Shown here: piece after piece, positions 1 through 6,116 of the stretch | Position numbering within the stretch: the first letter of the stretch is position 1 | Layout of the letters: each line of letters opens with the position of its first letter | NCBI GenBank assembly: GCA_030599515.1 | Contig: JAUVNV010000107.1 | Location: forward strand, 1 to 8,153 | Source: Acidimicrobiia bacterium | Lineage (GTDB): Bacteria; Actinomycetota; Acidimicrobiia; Spongiisociales; UBA5794 | Direction: 5' to 3' | Length of the DNA: 8,153 nt | Made by a program: the position numbers and the translations under genes | Notes under the pieces: generated by a model | Seen by the model: only the letters and a program-made list of their open reading frames with translations | Databases searched by the model: none | Told to the model about the DNA's origin: nothing

Positions 1-886
1 CGAACACGGCGTCAACTCCTGGCCGCAGGTCAAGATGCCACAGCGCGACCATCCGCGGTTCAGCTAGGGCGAAGACCTGACCGGCCTGATCAGGGATCGT
101 GTGTGCCCCTTTGAGGAGGTTCGTGGCGATGGCCTCGTCGAGACCCATCGCCTTGGCGGCGACGCGGGGCGACTGGAAACACTCGTGGATCAAGAGATCT
201 GCATTCTGGGCGGCATCGACCACGTACTGGCACGGGCGAGTGTCGCCGGAGAAGACGACTTTGCGTCCCGCGTACTCAATCGTGTAGCCCACAGCGCCAT
301 TGAGAGCATGAATCACCGGGAAGCTGGAAATCGTGACACCGTTGCGTTCGTAGACAGTTGCTGGCCGGTCGTACGGCAGTTCGTGAGGAATCGCGGCAGT
401 CCCAGTCGTCGGGTTGAAGCCTCTAAAGGAACGTGCGTCCCATGCCAGCGCTTTCGTCATATGGTCCACGAACGCTGCCAAGCCCAGTTCAGGCTCGTCA
501 GAACTGCCGCCCCATATCTCGACCGGGTCCACTCGACCGATCTTGGCGAGGCTTCCGAGGAGGCCAGGAATGTCCCCGATGTGATCGGCGTGGAGGTGGG
601 ACAGGAACACTTTCGAGGTGCCCGTTACAGGGAGATGCAATCCGGTGAAGTTCATCAGCGCACCCGAGCCGAGATCGAAGAAGAAGAAGTCCCGTTGCGG
701 GTTGCCGACTTCGATCACCACAGACCCGGATGCTTGGGATTTCCGTGGCCACGGGTCGCCACTTCCAATGACCGTGACCCGCATCTCTCCATCGACGAGC
801 GGCTCCGTCCCCGCCACATAGGTCTCGCCATACACCCTCGATGGCGACCCAACAACCGGCGTGTCCGTCAACACCTTCGAAACCAT
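1..886 (-). CDS. MBL-fold metallo-hydrolase, GntH-like (3' end cut by window edge)
   Basis: 295 residues are visible, without a stop, so the C-terminus lies outside the window. The metallo-beta-lactamase metal site is intact: HLHADH at residues 97-102, then H193, D215 in FSGDTRP, H234 in IHECF, and H284 in ALWHLD as the probable last ligand. The N-terminal block (AGTEPLVDGEMRVTVIGSG) and the order of the later motifs resemble the hydrolases annotated as GntH-like, named after a guanitoxin cluster but widespread in unrelated bacteria. That name should not be read as toxin synthesis here; the substrate is unknown. Related MBL proteins include ribonuclease Z and arylsulfatase types. The ATG at 886 is chosen because GAGGAG lies 7 nt upstream; a GTG directly before it is the only other close choice, and an in-frame stop follows further upstream. 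No signal peptide is visible, although I recall exported relatives. No partner gene is visible beside it. Confidence 0.9.
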   Translation of the reverse strand, partial: MVSKVLTDTPVVGSPSRVYGETYVAGTEPLVDGEMRVTVIGSGDPWPRKSQASGSVVIEVGNPQRDFFFFDLGSGALMNFTGLHLPVTGTSKVFLSHLHADHIGDIPGLLGSLAKIGRVDPVEIWGGSSDEPELGLAAFVDHMTKALAWDARSFRGFNPTTGTAAIPHELPYDRPATVYERNGVTISSFPVIHALNGAVGYTIEYAGRKVVFSGDTRPCQYVVDAAQNADLLIHECFQSPRVAAKAMGLDEAIATNLLKGAHTIPDQAGQVFALAEPRMVALWHLDLRPGVDAVF

Positions 887-1229
887 CACCTGGCTCCTCT
901 CAGCGACCCGTCAACAAGGAGAAGTATGACAGAACGATCAACGCCGTGAGAGCGCATATCCGGCACTCTGCACGGCGTGGCGGCACCGCCCACAGGGCGC
1001 ATACGTGCCTTCGTTATGGGCGGCAGAATCTGTGACGATGCGGTGGCGGTGTTTCGGCTAGCTGTAGGGTTAGGAGTGCGTGCGAAGCCTGATCTGTGTC
1101 TCACACGGTCGTACGCGTCCGATTCTTGGCACGCGACTGCCCGTCAGTGTTCAGCTCGGAACAATCCACCCAGAAAACATTCAAGAAAACCACCCACACC
1201 TCACCTCGCGTCCGCCAAACGATTGCTCC
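887..1229. other. Intergenic stretch without a supported gene
   Basis: About 340 bases between the MBL gene and the hairpin after tRNA-Ala. The open frames here, on both strands, are short, rich in Arg, Pro and Ser, and lack recognisable domains. The stretch must contain the 5' leader of the MBL gene. I looked for a -35/-10 pair on the minus strand and found none convincing. A small GC-rich inverted repeat (GGCGG-CA-CCGCC, 980-991) is the only local structure noted. Confidence 0.5.
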
Positions 1230-1273
1230 CAAACGCGTTGAAACCCTCGCAGTAGCAAGGGTCTCAGCGTTTG
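1230..1273 (-). terminator. Hairpin after tRNA-Ala, probable terminator or processing site
   Basis: On the minus strand, CAAACGC pairs with GCGTTTG (7 bp) as an outer stem. After a small internal loop, GAGACCCTTGC pairs with GCGAGGGTTTC (11 bp) around the tetraloop TACT. Two of the inner pairs are G-U and form only in minus-strand RNA; in plus-strand RNA they would be A-C mismatches. It starts 9 nt past the 3' end of the tRNA. No run of T follows, so a classical intrinsic terminator is not certain. Confidence 0.55.
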
Positions 1274-1280
1274 TCTCTCC

Positions 1281-1356
<76 letters not shown>

Positions 1357-1374
1357 GGAAGATTCGGGATTCTA

Positions 1375-1752
1375 TCAGGCCTCGGATGTAGCAGCGGGTT
1401 CGGCAAACTCGACCCTCGGGGCGTCGGCCCACAGCCGTTCGAGGTCGTAGAAGTCGCGTGTCTCAGCATCGAAAAGGTGAACGACGAAGTCGCCGTAGTC
1501 GAGTAGCACCCAACGACCGTAGTCCGCCCCCTCCTTCCGAAGTGGCCGGTCGCCGATTTCGCGCAATCGCTCCTCGACGTCGTCGGCGAGGCTCCGCACG
1601 TGACGGCTGGAAGTCCCGGTTCCGATCACGAACACGTCGGTGATGACCACGAGATCCGAGACATCGAGAAGGGCAACATCGTTGCCCTTCTTGTCGATAA
1701 TCGCTTCGGCAGCGGCACGCGCTGCGGTTTCAGCATGCTGGTTGGCTGGGAT
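1375..1752 (-). CDS. rsfS: Ribosome silencing factor RsfS, probable AUC start
   Basis: RsfS (DUF143/Iojap) binds L14 on the large subunit and blocks joining of the subunits, lowering translation in poor nutrient conditions. The read-out shows the family core: DVSDLVVITDVFVIGTG, then RHVRSLADDVEERL, GRWVLLDYGDFVVHLF and YDLERLWADAP. The first usual start in frame is GTG at 1650, which would give 91 residues and remove the first conserved helix and strand. The 34 codons before it are in frame and continue the family pattern (ETAARAAAEAI, then DVALLDVS). Between the in-frame TAG upstream and that GTG there is no ATG, GTG or TTG. AGAAGGAG lies 5 nt before ATC at 1752, giving 125 residues beginning M(ATC)-PANQHAE, close to the family's usual length and the MPA-type N-terminus I recall in actinobacteria. 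It lies 52 nt after nadD. A base-calling error of ATG to ATC is the main alternative. Confidence 0.88.
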   Translation of the reverse strand: MPANQHAETAARAAAEAIIDKKGNDVALLDVSDLVVITDVFVIGTGTSSRHVRSLADDVEERLREIGDRPLRKEGADYGRWVLLDYGDFVVHLFDAETRDFYDLERLWADAPRVEFAEPAATSEA

Positions 1753-1784
1753 AGGAACTCCTTCTGCGGGTGCACCCTGATTCT

Positions 1785-1800
1785 AGGAGAGAGTTCTCCT
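1785..1800 (-). promoter_or_regulatory. Small hairpin between nadD and rsfS
   Basis: AGGAGA-ACTC-TCTCCT forms a 6-bp stem with a tetraloop. It begins 4 nt after the nadD stop and about 32 nt before the proposed rsfS start. One arm (AGGAGA) resembles a ribosome binding site and is paired with its complement. No T run follows, so I do not call it a terminator. It could be chance or a minor leader structure. Confidence 0.3.
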
Positions 1801-1804
1801 CCAT

Positions 1805-2377
1805 TCAGGACGGTTTTTGATAGAGATTGTGTTCGGTCACGTAGTCCAGTACCGGTTTCGGAACGAGGAACCGGATCGATCGACCTTCGGAGACATGTCG
1901 TCGCAGCATGGTTCCGGACAGATCGATCGGCGGCATGTCAAGCCAGGCGATCTCGCGACGCACGGCGTTCTCGACGTCTTCTCGTTCGACACCCGGACGG
2001 GGCACGACTGCGATCTGTACTCGTTCGAGCAGTTCGTTCGAGCGGTGCCATGTCGGGATGCCTCCGGCGGCGTCGGCCCCGACGATCAGAACGATGCGCT
2101 CTTCGGCGAAGCTCTCGACCGTGTCGATTGTGACGGTCCATCCGTCACGATGCACTTCTCGGTCATCGACCGTGAAATACTCGACTCCTTCTACGGCGAG
2201 TTCGGTCATGCGGAGTCGGTGGTGGGCCGCGGACACGCTCCTTCCGGCCTTCTGCCACGGACGTCCGGCGGGGATGAACGTCACCATGTCGACGCTCAGT
2301 TGATCGTGGGCGGCCTCCCCGGCCGCGAGATGGGCGAAGTGGGGAGGATCGAATGTACCGCCGAATATGGCTCGCAT
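1805..2377 (-). CDS. nadD: Nicotinate-nucleotide adenylyltransferase
   Basis: NadD transfers AMP from ATP to nicotinate mononucleotide, giving deamido-NAD, in cytosolic NAD synthesis. The 190-residue protein begins with the nucleotidyltransferase signature GGTFDPPHFAH (residues 6-16), where H13 and H16 match the HxGH motif (Ala replaces the usual Gly). It has VGADAAGGIPTWHR in mid-protein, RPGVE after it, and DLSGTMLRRHVSEGRSI near residues 152-168 in place of the common SSTxIR motif. The C-terminal VLDYVTEHNLY is typical. Length is slightly short but within range. The start is ATG; no good Shine-Dalgarno sequence stands before it, and the M23 frame reads through this start. Neighbouring rsfS downstream is the usual partner in many bacteria. 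Confidence 0.95.
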   Translation of the reverse strand: MRAIFGGTFDPPHFAHLAAGEAAHDQLSVDMVTFIPAGRPWQKAGRSVSAAHHRLRMTELAVEGVEYFTVDDREVHRDGWTVTIDTVESFAEERIVLIVGADAAGGIPTWHRSNELLERVQIAVVPRPGVEREDVENAVRREIAWLDMPPIDLSGTMLRRHVSEGRSIRFLVPKPVLDYVTEHNLYQKPS

Positions 2378-2858
2378 GGGATCCAGGATACGGAGTCCCC
2401 GAGATCATGGCACGCAACCACAGTGCCACCGACGGTTCCTCGGTGCAGTGCAGCGCGATCTGCGGATCGGCGTAGCGGTCGCCGATGCGCACCGAGAAGT
2501 GAAGGGCGCTCCTCCCGTCGTGAGTTCCGATCACACCGACGACATCTCCGAGCCGGACCTTGTCTCCCCTCCCCACGGATCTCAGGGAGAGATACGAGTA
2601 GGAAGTCCTCAATCCCCCATGGTCGACGGTGACGGTCCGGTTTCCGACGACCACGCCGCCGAAGGAGACAAGCCCATCGCCGGCCGCGCGAATCGGCGTA
2701 TCCATGGGAGCGGCAATGTCGACGCCCCAGTGGCCGCTGTATCGACCGGTCGGAAGGAATCCGCGAATGACCTCACCGGACACAGGCCAGGCCAGTGCAG
2801 CGCACGAGGGCGAGGCGATCGACGTTGCCAGCAAGACGGCCGCGAGAAGCGAAGTCAC
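2163..2858 (-). CDS. Secreted M23 (LytM-type) peptidase-like protein, probably catalytically degenerate
   Basis: M23 proteins cut peptide cross-links in peptidoglycan or, when degenerate, activate other hydrolases. Residues 1-23 form a Sec-type signal peptide (hydrophobic LLAAVLLATSIA, cleavage likely near ALA-W). The LytM domain runs from about residue 24 to 135: HWGVDIAAP supplies H43 and D47 of the HxxxD zinc site, GRSALHFSVR supplies H120, and YADPQIAL closes the fold. The first His of the usual HxH is Ala118, so the general base is missing. The start is GTG at 2858, with TGGAG 4 nt upstream and an in-frame stop just before. The frame stays open to 2163, but the last 71 or so residues overlap nadD out of frame and are Arg/Pro-rich, as expected for a shadow. 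The functional protein probably ends near residue 155. It follows the receiver gene by 60 nt. Confidence 0.8.
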   Translation of the reverse strand: MTSLLAAVLLATSIASPSCAALAWPVSGEVIRGFLPTGRYSGHWGVDIAAPMDTPIRAAGDGLVSFGGVVVGNRTVTVDHGGLRTSYSYLSLRSVGRGDKVRLGDVVGVIGTHDGRSALHFSVRIGDRYADPQIALHCTEEPSVALWLRAMISGTPYPGSHASHIRRYIRSSPLRPSRGRGGRPRSTERRHGDVHPRRTSVAEGRKERVRGPPPTPHDRTRRRRSRVFHGR

Positions 2859-2918
2859 GTTGCTCCATCGCCGTCACCGCACCGTCAACCTACTGGATGC
2901 TGGAGCCCCTGTGAAGGG

Positions 2919-3305
2919 TCACGTCGGTGATGTGACCACGGTCCGTCTGTTGATCAGCATGAGAATCGTCGCCCGGAGCACAGCACCGGTGTACGGCTTC
3001 TCGAGGGTCACGGCATCATACGTCGCCGCCCGATCGGCAACGCTCCCCCGGGTCTCGCCCGTCGTGACGATGACCGGTGTCTCACGGGTCGCCGGCTCAG
3101 CGCGGAGCCGATCGAGAATCTGCCACCCGGACAGATCCGGTAGGCCGAGATCGAGAACGACGAGGTCCGGTGGATCAGCGAGAACCGTCTCGAGACCGCC
3201 GGAACCATCGAGGCACGGCTCCACTTCGATACCTGTGCCCCGCATCGTGATCTCAACTAGACGCTGGAGCACCGGTGAGTCCTCGATAGCGATGATTCTG
3301 GTCAC
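2919..3305 (-). CDS. Stand-alone response regulator receiver domain
   Basis: A 128-residue CheY-like protein with no output domain. The phosphorylation site is complete: acidic pair E8-D9, phosphoacceptor D52 in VVLDLGLPDLSG, T81/T82 in VIVTTGE, and K103 in the LEKPY motif. Such proteins act through binding to partners, or carry phosphate in relays; no histidine kinase is in the window, so its input is unknown. The start is GTG at 3305 with AAGGGGG close upstream; an in-frame TGA at about 3356 rules out a longer N-terminus. Sequence beyond K103 is short and completes only the last helix. It probably shares a transcript with the M23 gene 60 nt downstream. Receiver family assignment is firm, the cellular role is not. 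Confidence 0.93.
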   Translation of the reverse strand: MTRIIAIEDSPVLQRLVEITMRGTGIEVEPCLDGSGGLETVLADPPDLVVLDLGLPDLSGWQILDRLRAEPATRETPVIVTTGETRGSVADRAATYDAVTLEKPYTGAVLRATILMLINRRTVVTSPT

Positions 3306-3357
3306 GATCCCCCTTGTAGAACCAATGGGATTGGCGTAATGCCCGTACCCAGGTCAT
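3253..3357 (-). CDS. Possible 34-residue leader ORF overlapping the receiver gene
   Basis: ATG at 3357 is preceded by GGAGGTGATCC, an 11-nt match to the complement of the 16S rRNA tail, with GGAGG ending 10 nt before the ATG. The ORF (MTWVRALRQSHWFYKGDRDQ and 14 more residues) overlaps the first 53 nt of the receiver gene in another frame. I recognise no family. It could be a translated leader that controls access to the receiver start, or a chance ORF whose Shine-Dalgarno sequence has another role. The site is stronger than that of the receiver gene itself. Confidence 0.3.
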   Translation of the reverse strand: MTWVRALRQSHWFYKGDRDQNHRYRGLTGAPASS

Positions 3358-3393
3358 CGGCGGATCACCTCCGGAAACTGAGCCGAACAGGTC

Positions 3394-3422
3394 GTTAGAC
3401 CCACATCCATCGACCGTGTCAC
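3394..3422 (-). promoter_or_regulatory. Promoter candidate for the receiver-M23-nadD-rsfS run
   Basis: On the minus strand, GTGACA (5 of 6 to the -35 consensus) and TCTAAC (4 of 6 to the -10 consensus) are separated by 17 nt. Transcription would begin near 3387, giving about 30 nt before the ATG of the leader ORF and about 80 nt before the receiver start. It fits the end of the preceding unit at proB. This is a pattern match only. Confidence 0.4.
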
Positions 3423-3522
3423 CCGCACGTGAGCATCGTCGCTCCGAGCGCAGCCCCCGAGACCGCGGGTCCTTCTGCCAGGATTGGATCTCCGATATGT
3501 TGGGCCGGGAACACGATCTGGA

Positions 3523-3555
3523 CGATCGCGGGTCGGGAGAATACCCGACCGATCG
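3523..3555 (-). terminator. GC-rich hairpin after proB, possible terminator
   Basis: GGTCGGG pairs with CCCGACC (7 bp perfect) around a 6-nt loop. A further CGATC/GATCG stem lies outside it after a 3-nt bulge. It sits about 77 nt past the proB stop. No T run follows on either strand, so termination is only suggested by position. Confidence 0.35.
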
Positions 3556-3631
3556 GAGGGCTAACGCCATCGCGTCCGGATCGTCGAGTACATCCATCCG
3601 GCGAGCGTGCTCGGTTGCAAGGAGTGCTCTC

Positions 3632-4732
3632 CTATGCGAGAACGATCAGATCATCCCGGTGGACGGCGGCACCGCCTGCGATCGAGGAGTGACGGCCGAG
3701 AACATCACGCAGCGTGGAACCGGCGAGGCCGGCCAATCCCTTTCCGATCAGGCGACCGGCCTCGTCATGGATCTCGACGGCATCGCCCCGAGAGAAGTCA
3801 CCCTCCACGCCTACGACACCGGCGGCGAGGAGGGAACGACCATCTTCAACGAGCGCCGCAACGGCGCCATCGTCGACGGTGAGGACACCGAGAGACGGGA
3901 GGCTGAATGCGATCCAGAGTCGCCTCGCTCCGAGACTCGAAGATCGGGGCTCAACCCAGGTTCCGATGTCTGCACCCGTGATCGCCTGTCGAACGGCGTC
4001 GTGCTCGACAGCACCCACCACGACCGTCGGAATGCCCGAGAAGGCAGCCATCCGTGCTGCAGCGACCTTCGTCGCGACACCACCCGATCCGTAGGCGCCG
4101 ACGCTCCCACCGCTGTGCAGGTCGTCGAGAATCTCATCGGTATGCCTCACAGCGCTGAGGAGTTCCGGCTCGGCAACGAGGCGCGGATCGTGGGCGTAGA
4201 GGCCCGGAGTGTCGGTGAGAATGACGAGGAGCCCCGCCCCGACGAGATGCGAGACGATCGCCGCGAGTCGGTCGTTGTCCCCGAACCGGAGCTCGTCGAC
4301 GACAACCGTGTCGTTCTCATTGACGATCGGAACGACACCGAGTTCGAGCAGGCGATCAAGTGCCGCTCGTGCATGAAGATACGGCTCGCGCCCGGCAAGA
4401 ACGTCGCGGGTCAGGAGTATCTGTCCGACGACGAGATCGTGGCAGGCGAACGCTTGCGCGTAGCGCTCGATGAGCTTGCTCTGACCGACCGCTGCGGCAG
4501 CTTGGAGCCCCGGCAGGTTACCAGGGCGCTCGACCACACCCAATGCCGGAAGCCCGGCGGCGACCGCACCCGAACTCACGAGCACAGCCGGGTGACCGGC
4601 TTGGCGGAGCCAGGCGATCTGAGAGACGATCCGATCAATCGCTTCCGCGTTGATGAGACCACCGCCCGTCGTCAAGCTGGAGGAGCCGATCTTGACGACG
4701 ATCGGACGACCCGGTTCGATGGGATGCCTCAC
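3632..4732 (-). CDS. proB: Glutamate 5-kinase
   Basis: ProB phosphorylates L-glutamate to glutamyl 5-phosphate, the first and feedback-controlled step of proline synthesis, in the cytosol. The 366-residue protein has the full family layout. The amino-acid kinase domain (about 1-260) carries VVKIGSSSLT with K14, VSSGAVAAG (52-60), VPIVNENDTV (134-143), FGDNDRLAAIVS (150-161), and YGSGGVATK (214-222) for the usual GTGGMxTK. A C-terminal PUA domain (about 280-366) carries FSRGDAVEI and VHRDDLIVL. The start is GTG at 4732, which overlaps the obgE stop as GTGA, so translation is likely coupled. The expected partner proA, glutamyl-phosphate reductase, does not follow. Confidence 0.97.
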   Translation of the reverse strand: MRHPIEPGRPIVVKIGSSSLTTGGGLINAEAIDRIVSQIAWLRQAGHPAVLVSSGAVAAGLPALGVVERPGNLPGLQAAAAVGQSKLIERYAQAFACHDLVVGQILLTRDVLAGREPYLHARAALDRLLELGVVPIVNENDTVVVDELRFGDNDRLAAIVSHLVGAGLLVILTDTPGLYAHDPRLVAEPELLSAVRHTDEILDDLHSGGSVGAYGSGGVATKVAAARMAAFSGIPTVVVGAVEHDAVRQAITGADIGTWVEPRSSSLGARRLWIAFSLPSLGVLTVDDGAVAALVEDGRSLLAAGVVGVEGDFSRGDAVEIHDEAGRLIGKGLAGLAGSTLRDVLGRHSSIAGGAAVHRDDLIVLA

Positions 4733-6003
4733 GGAGCCTGATCCTCGGCCGCATCCGGGTCATAGGTGAACACCAGGGCCCCGATACGGACGTCGTCACC
4801 GGGTTCTGCGCCCACTTCCCGGAGCGCTCCGTCGATCCCGGTTCCAAGCAGTCGCTTCGCCACGAGATCGGCAGCGTCCGGGTTGGTGAGATCGTCGAGG
4901 TTGACAGCGCGTTCGGCCACTCTCCCGGCGACCACCCACTCGTTGCCCTTTCTCTCGATCGTGAACGCGGCGCCGAGCGGGCGATGCAGCACGAAGCTTT
5001 CTCGATCCGGCGCCTCTCGCTCGGCTTCCTCGGTCAGGTCGGCGATTCGGTGCAGCAGCTCGGGGACCCCTTCACCGGTGACTCCCGAGATCTCGAACAG
5101 CTCGAGACCCCGCTCGACCGCCCATGCCGTGCCATGGTCCCCCGGCAGATCGATCTTGTTGAGAACGACGACCCGGGGGCGCTCCGCCAGGTCGGGCGAG
5201 TGGGACTCGAGTTCGTGTACCAGGACGTCGTACTGGCGCTCCGGGGAGTCAAGTTGAAGGTCTGAGGGGTCGAGCAGCACGACGAGGACACGCGCACGCT
5301 CGGTGTGTCGGAGAAACTCGTGACCGAGTCCCTTCCCCTCGGCTGCTCCCTCGACGAGACCGGGGATGTCGGCCAGCACGAACTCGCGTCCATCGATGGC
5401 GACAACGCCGAGATGCGGCCGGAGGGTCGTGAACGGGTAGTCCGCGATCTTGGGCTTCGCTGCAGAAACGCTCGCTACAAGCGTGCTCTTCCCGGAGTTC
5501 GGGTAACCGATCAACGCGCCGTCCGCGAGGAGTTGCAGTTCGAGTATGAGCGTCGGATCGTCGCCGTACTCCCCCTGTTCGGCGAAGGAAGGAGCCCTCC
5601 GATCCGGCGTGACGAAGGAGGCATTGCCGCGACCCCCGCGCCCACCCTCAGCGACAATCAGGCGCTGGCCCGGTTCGACAAGATCGGCTATCAGCAGTCC
5701 GTCCTCGTCGCGAACGACGGTGCCGAGGGGCACGGTGAGTTCAAGGTCGTCGCCGTTGCGACCGTGCCGGAGGTCCCCTTCGGCGTGTTCTCCGTCACCG
5801 GCCTTCCAGTGTGGCTTTCGGTCGTATCGCAGGAGTGTGCTGATTCCCGGATCGGTGGCGAGTATGACGTTGCCGCCCCTCCCCCCGTTCCCTCCATTCG
5901 GCCGACCGCGCGGCTTGCCCTTCCGTTTCTGGAATGAGGCGGCGCCTGCACCGCCCGCGCCGCCGCGGGCGAACAGACGAACAGAGTCAACGAAAGAAGC
6001 CAT
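4729..6003 (-). CDS. obgE: Obg-family GTPase with OCT domain
   Basis: Obg (CgtA) is an essential GTPase that acts in late assembly of the 50S subunit and responds to (p)ppGpp. The 424-residue protein has the glycine-rich Obg fold at about 1-158. The G domain follows: G1 GYPNSGKST (166-174), switch I DYPFTTL (188-194), G3 DIPGL (212-216), G4 NKID (282-285), and G5 SGVTGEG (306-312), where the usual second residue Ala is Gly. The OCT domain spans about 345-416 (FTIERKGNEWVV to VFTYDPD). The start is ATG at 6003, in a MASFVD context typical of the family. The Shine-Dalgarno sequence is poor, and the upstream spacer is made of repeats. The end overlaps proB by 4 nt. Confidence 0.98.
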   Translation of the reverse strand: MASFVDSVRLFARGGAGGAGAASFQKRKGKPRGRPNGGNGGRGGNVILATDPGISTLLRYDRKPHWKAGDGEHAEGDLRHGRNGDDLELTVPLGTVVRDEDGLLIADLVEPGQRLIVAEGGRGGRGNASFVTPDRRAPSFAEQGEYGDDPTLILELQLLADGALIGYPNSGKSTLVASVSAAKPKIADYPFTTLRPHLGVVAIDGREFVLADIPGLVEGAAEGKGLGHEFLRHTERARVLVVLLDPSDLQLDSPERQYDVLVHELESHSPDLAERPRVVVLNKIDLPGDHGTAWAVERGLELFEISGVTGEGVPELLHRIADLTEEAEREAPDRESFVLHRPLGAAFTIERKGNEWVVAGRVAERAVNLDDLTNPDAADLVAKRLLGTGIDGALREVGAEPGDDVRIGALVFTYDPDAAEDQAP

Positions 6004-6011
6004 GTGGGGAC

Positions 6012-6109
6012 GGTACTCGGTAGTCGGTAATCGGTATTCAGTAGTCAGACAACAGTAAACAGAACGGACCGGCCCATGAGGACCAGCCCTTCTGACTACT
6101 GAGTACTCG
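6012..6109. repeat. Degenerate heptamer repeats in inverted orientation
   Basis: The rpmA-obgE spacer carries five adjacent 7-nt units on the plus strand: GGTACTC, GGTAGTC, GGTAATC, GGTATTC and AGTAGTC (6012-6046), consensus RGTANTC. Two more units, AGTACTC and AGTAGTC, lie on the other strand at 6094-6107. The inner ends form a perfect 12-bp inverted repeat, TCAGTAGTCAGA (6038-6049) and TCTGACTACTGA (6091-6102). The 41-nt middle holds two 10-mers differing at one base (GGACCGGCCC and GGACCAGCCC) that can form a short wobble stem in minus-strand RNA. The unit pattern recalls short tandem heptamer repeats of other bacteria. It could be a small dispersed element or a transcript hairpin. Confidence 0.8.
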
Positions 6110-6116
6110 ATCCTGC

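Larger units (their letters stand above)
3306..3631. other. Gap between proB and the receiver gene, position often held by proA
   Basis: No recognisable gene is present. On the minus strand the proB frame stays open for 70 codons after the TAG stop, to TGA at 3421-3419, but it holds no ATG or TTG start and only one mid-frame GTG and one ATG near its end. It resembles no family I know. Two tiny hairpins follow the proB stop (GGAG/CTCC at 3621-3632 and CGAG/CTCG at 3602-3613), then the larger one at 3523-3555. The left end of the gap holds the promoter candidate and leader ORF listed separately. Confidence 0.5.

Noticed and set aside
101..949. A 282-codon open frame on the plus strand
   Set aside because: It is antisense to the MBL hydrolase, whose minus-strand translation has intact metal motifs. 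The plus frame has no domain and an Arg/His-rich composition typical of a shadow in GC-rich DNA.
1817..2930. Long plus-strand open frames opposite nadD and M23
   Set aside because: They lack domains and mirror well-recognised minus-strand genes.
3362..3372. GGATCACCTCC on the plus strand as a fragment of the 16S rRNA 3' end
   Set aside because: The flanking bases do not match the conserved 16S helix before the tail. It is better read on the minus strand as a strong Shine-Dalgarno sequence.
3253..3597. A 114-codon minus-strand frame after proB
   Set aside because: Upstream of 3357 it is Ser/Arg-rich with no family and no good ribosome binding site; only its last 34 codons, behind the strong site, are kept as a candidate.
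3416..4741. A 441-codon open frame on the plus strand
   Set aside because: It lies opposite proB, which shows all family motifs. The plus translation is charged, with no recognisable fold.
6012..6109. CRISPR array
   Set aside because: The units are 7 nt, directly adjacent and without unique spacers, and no cas gene is near.
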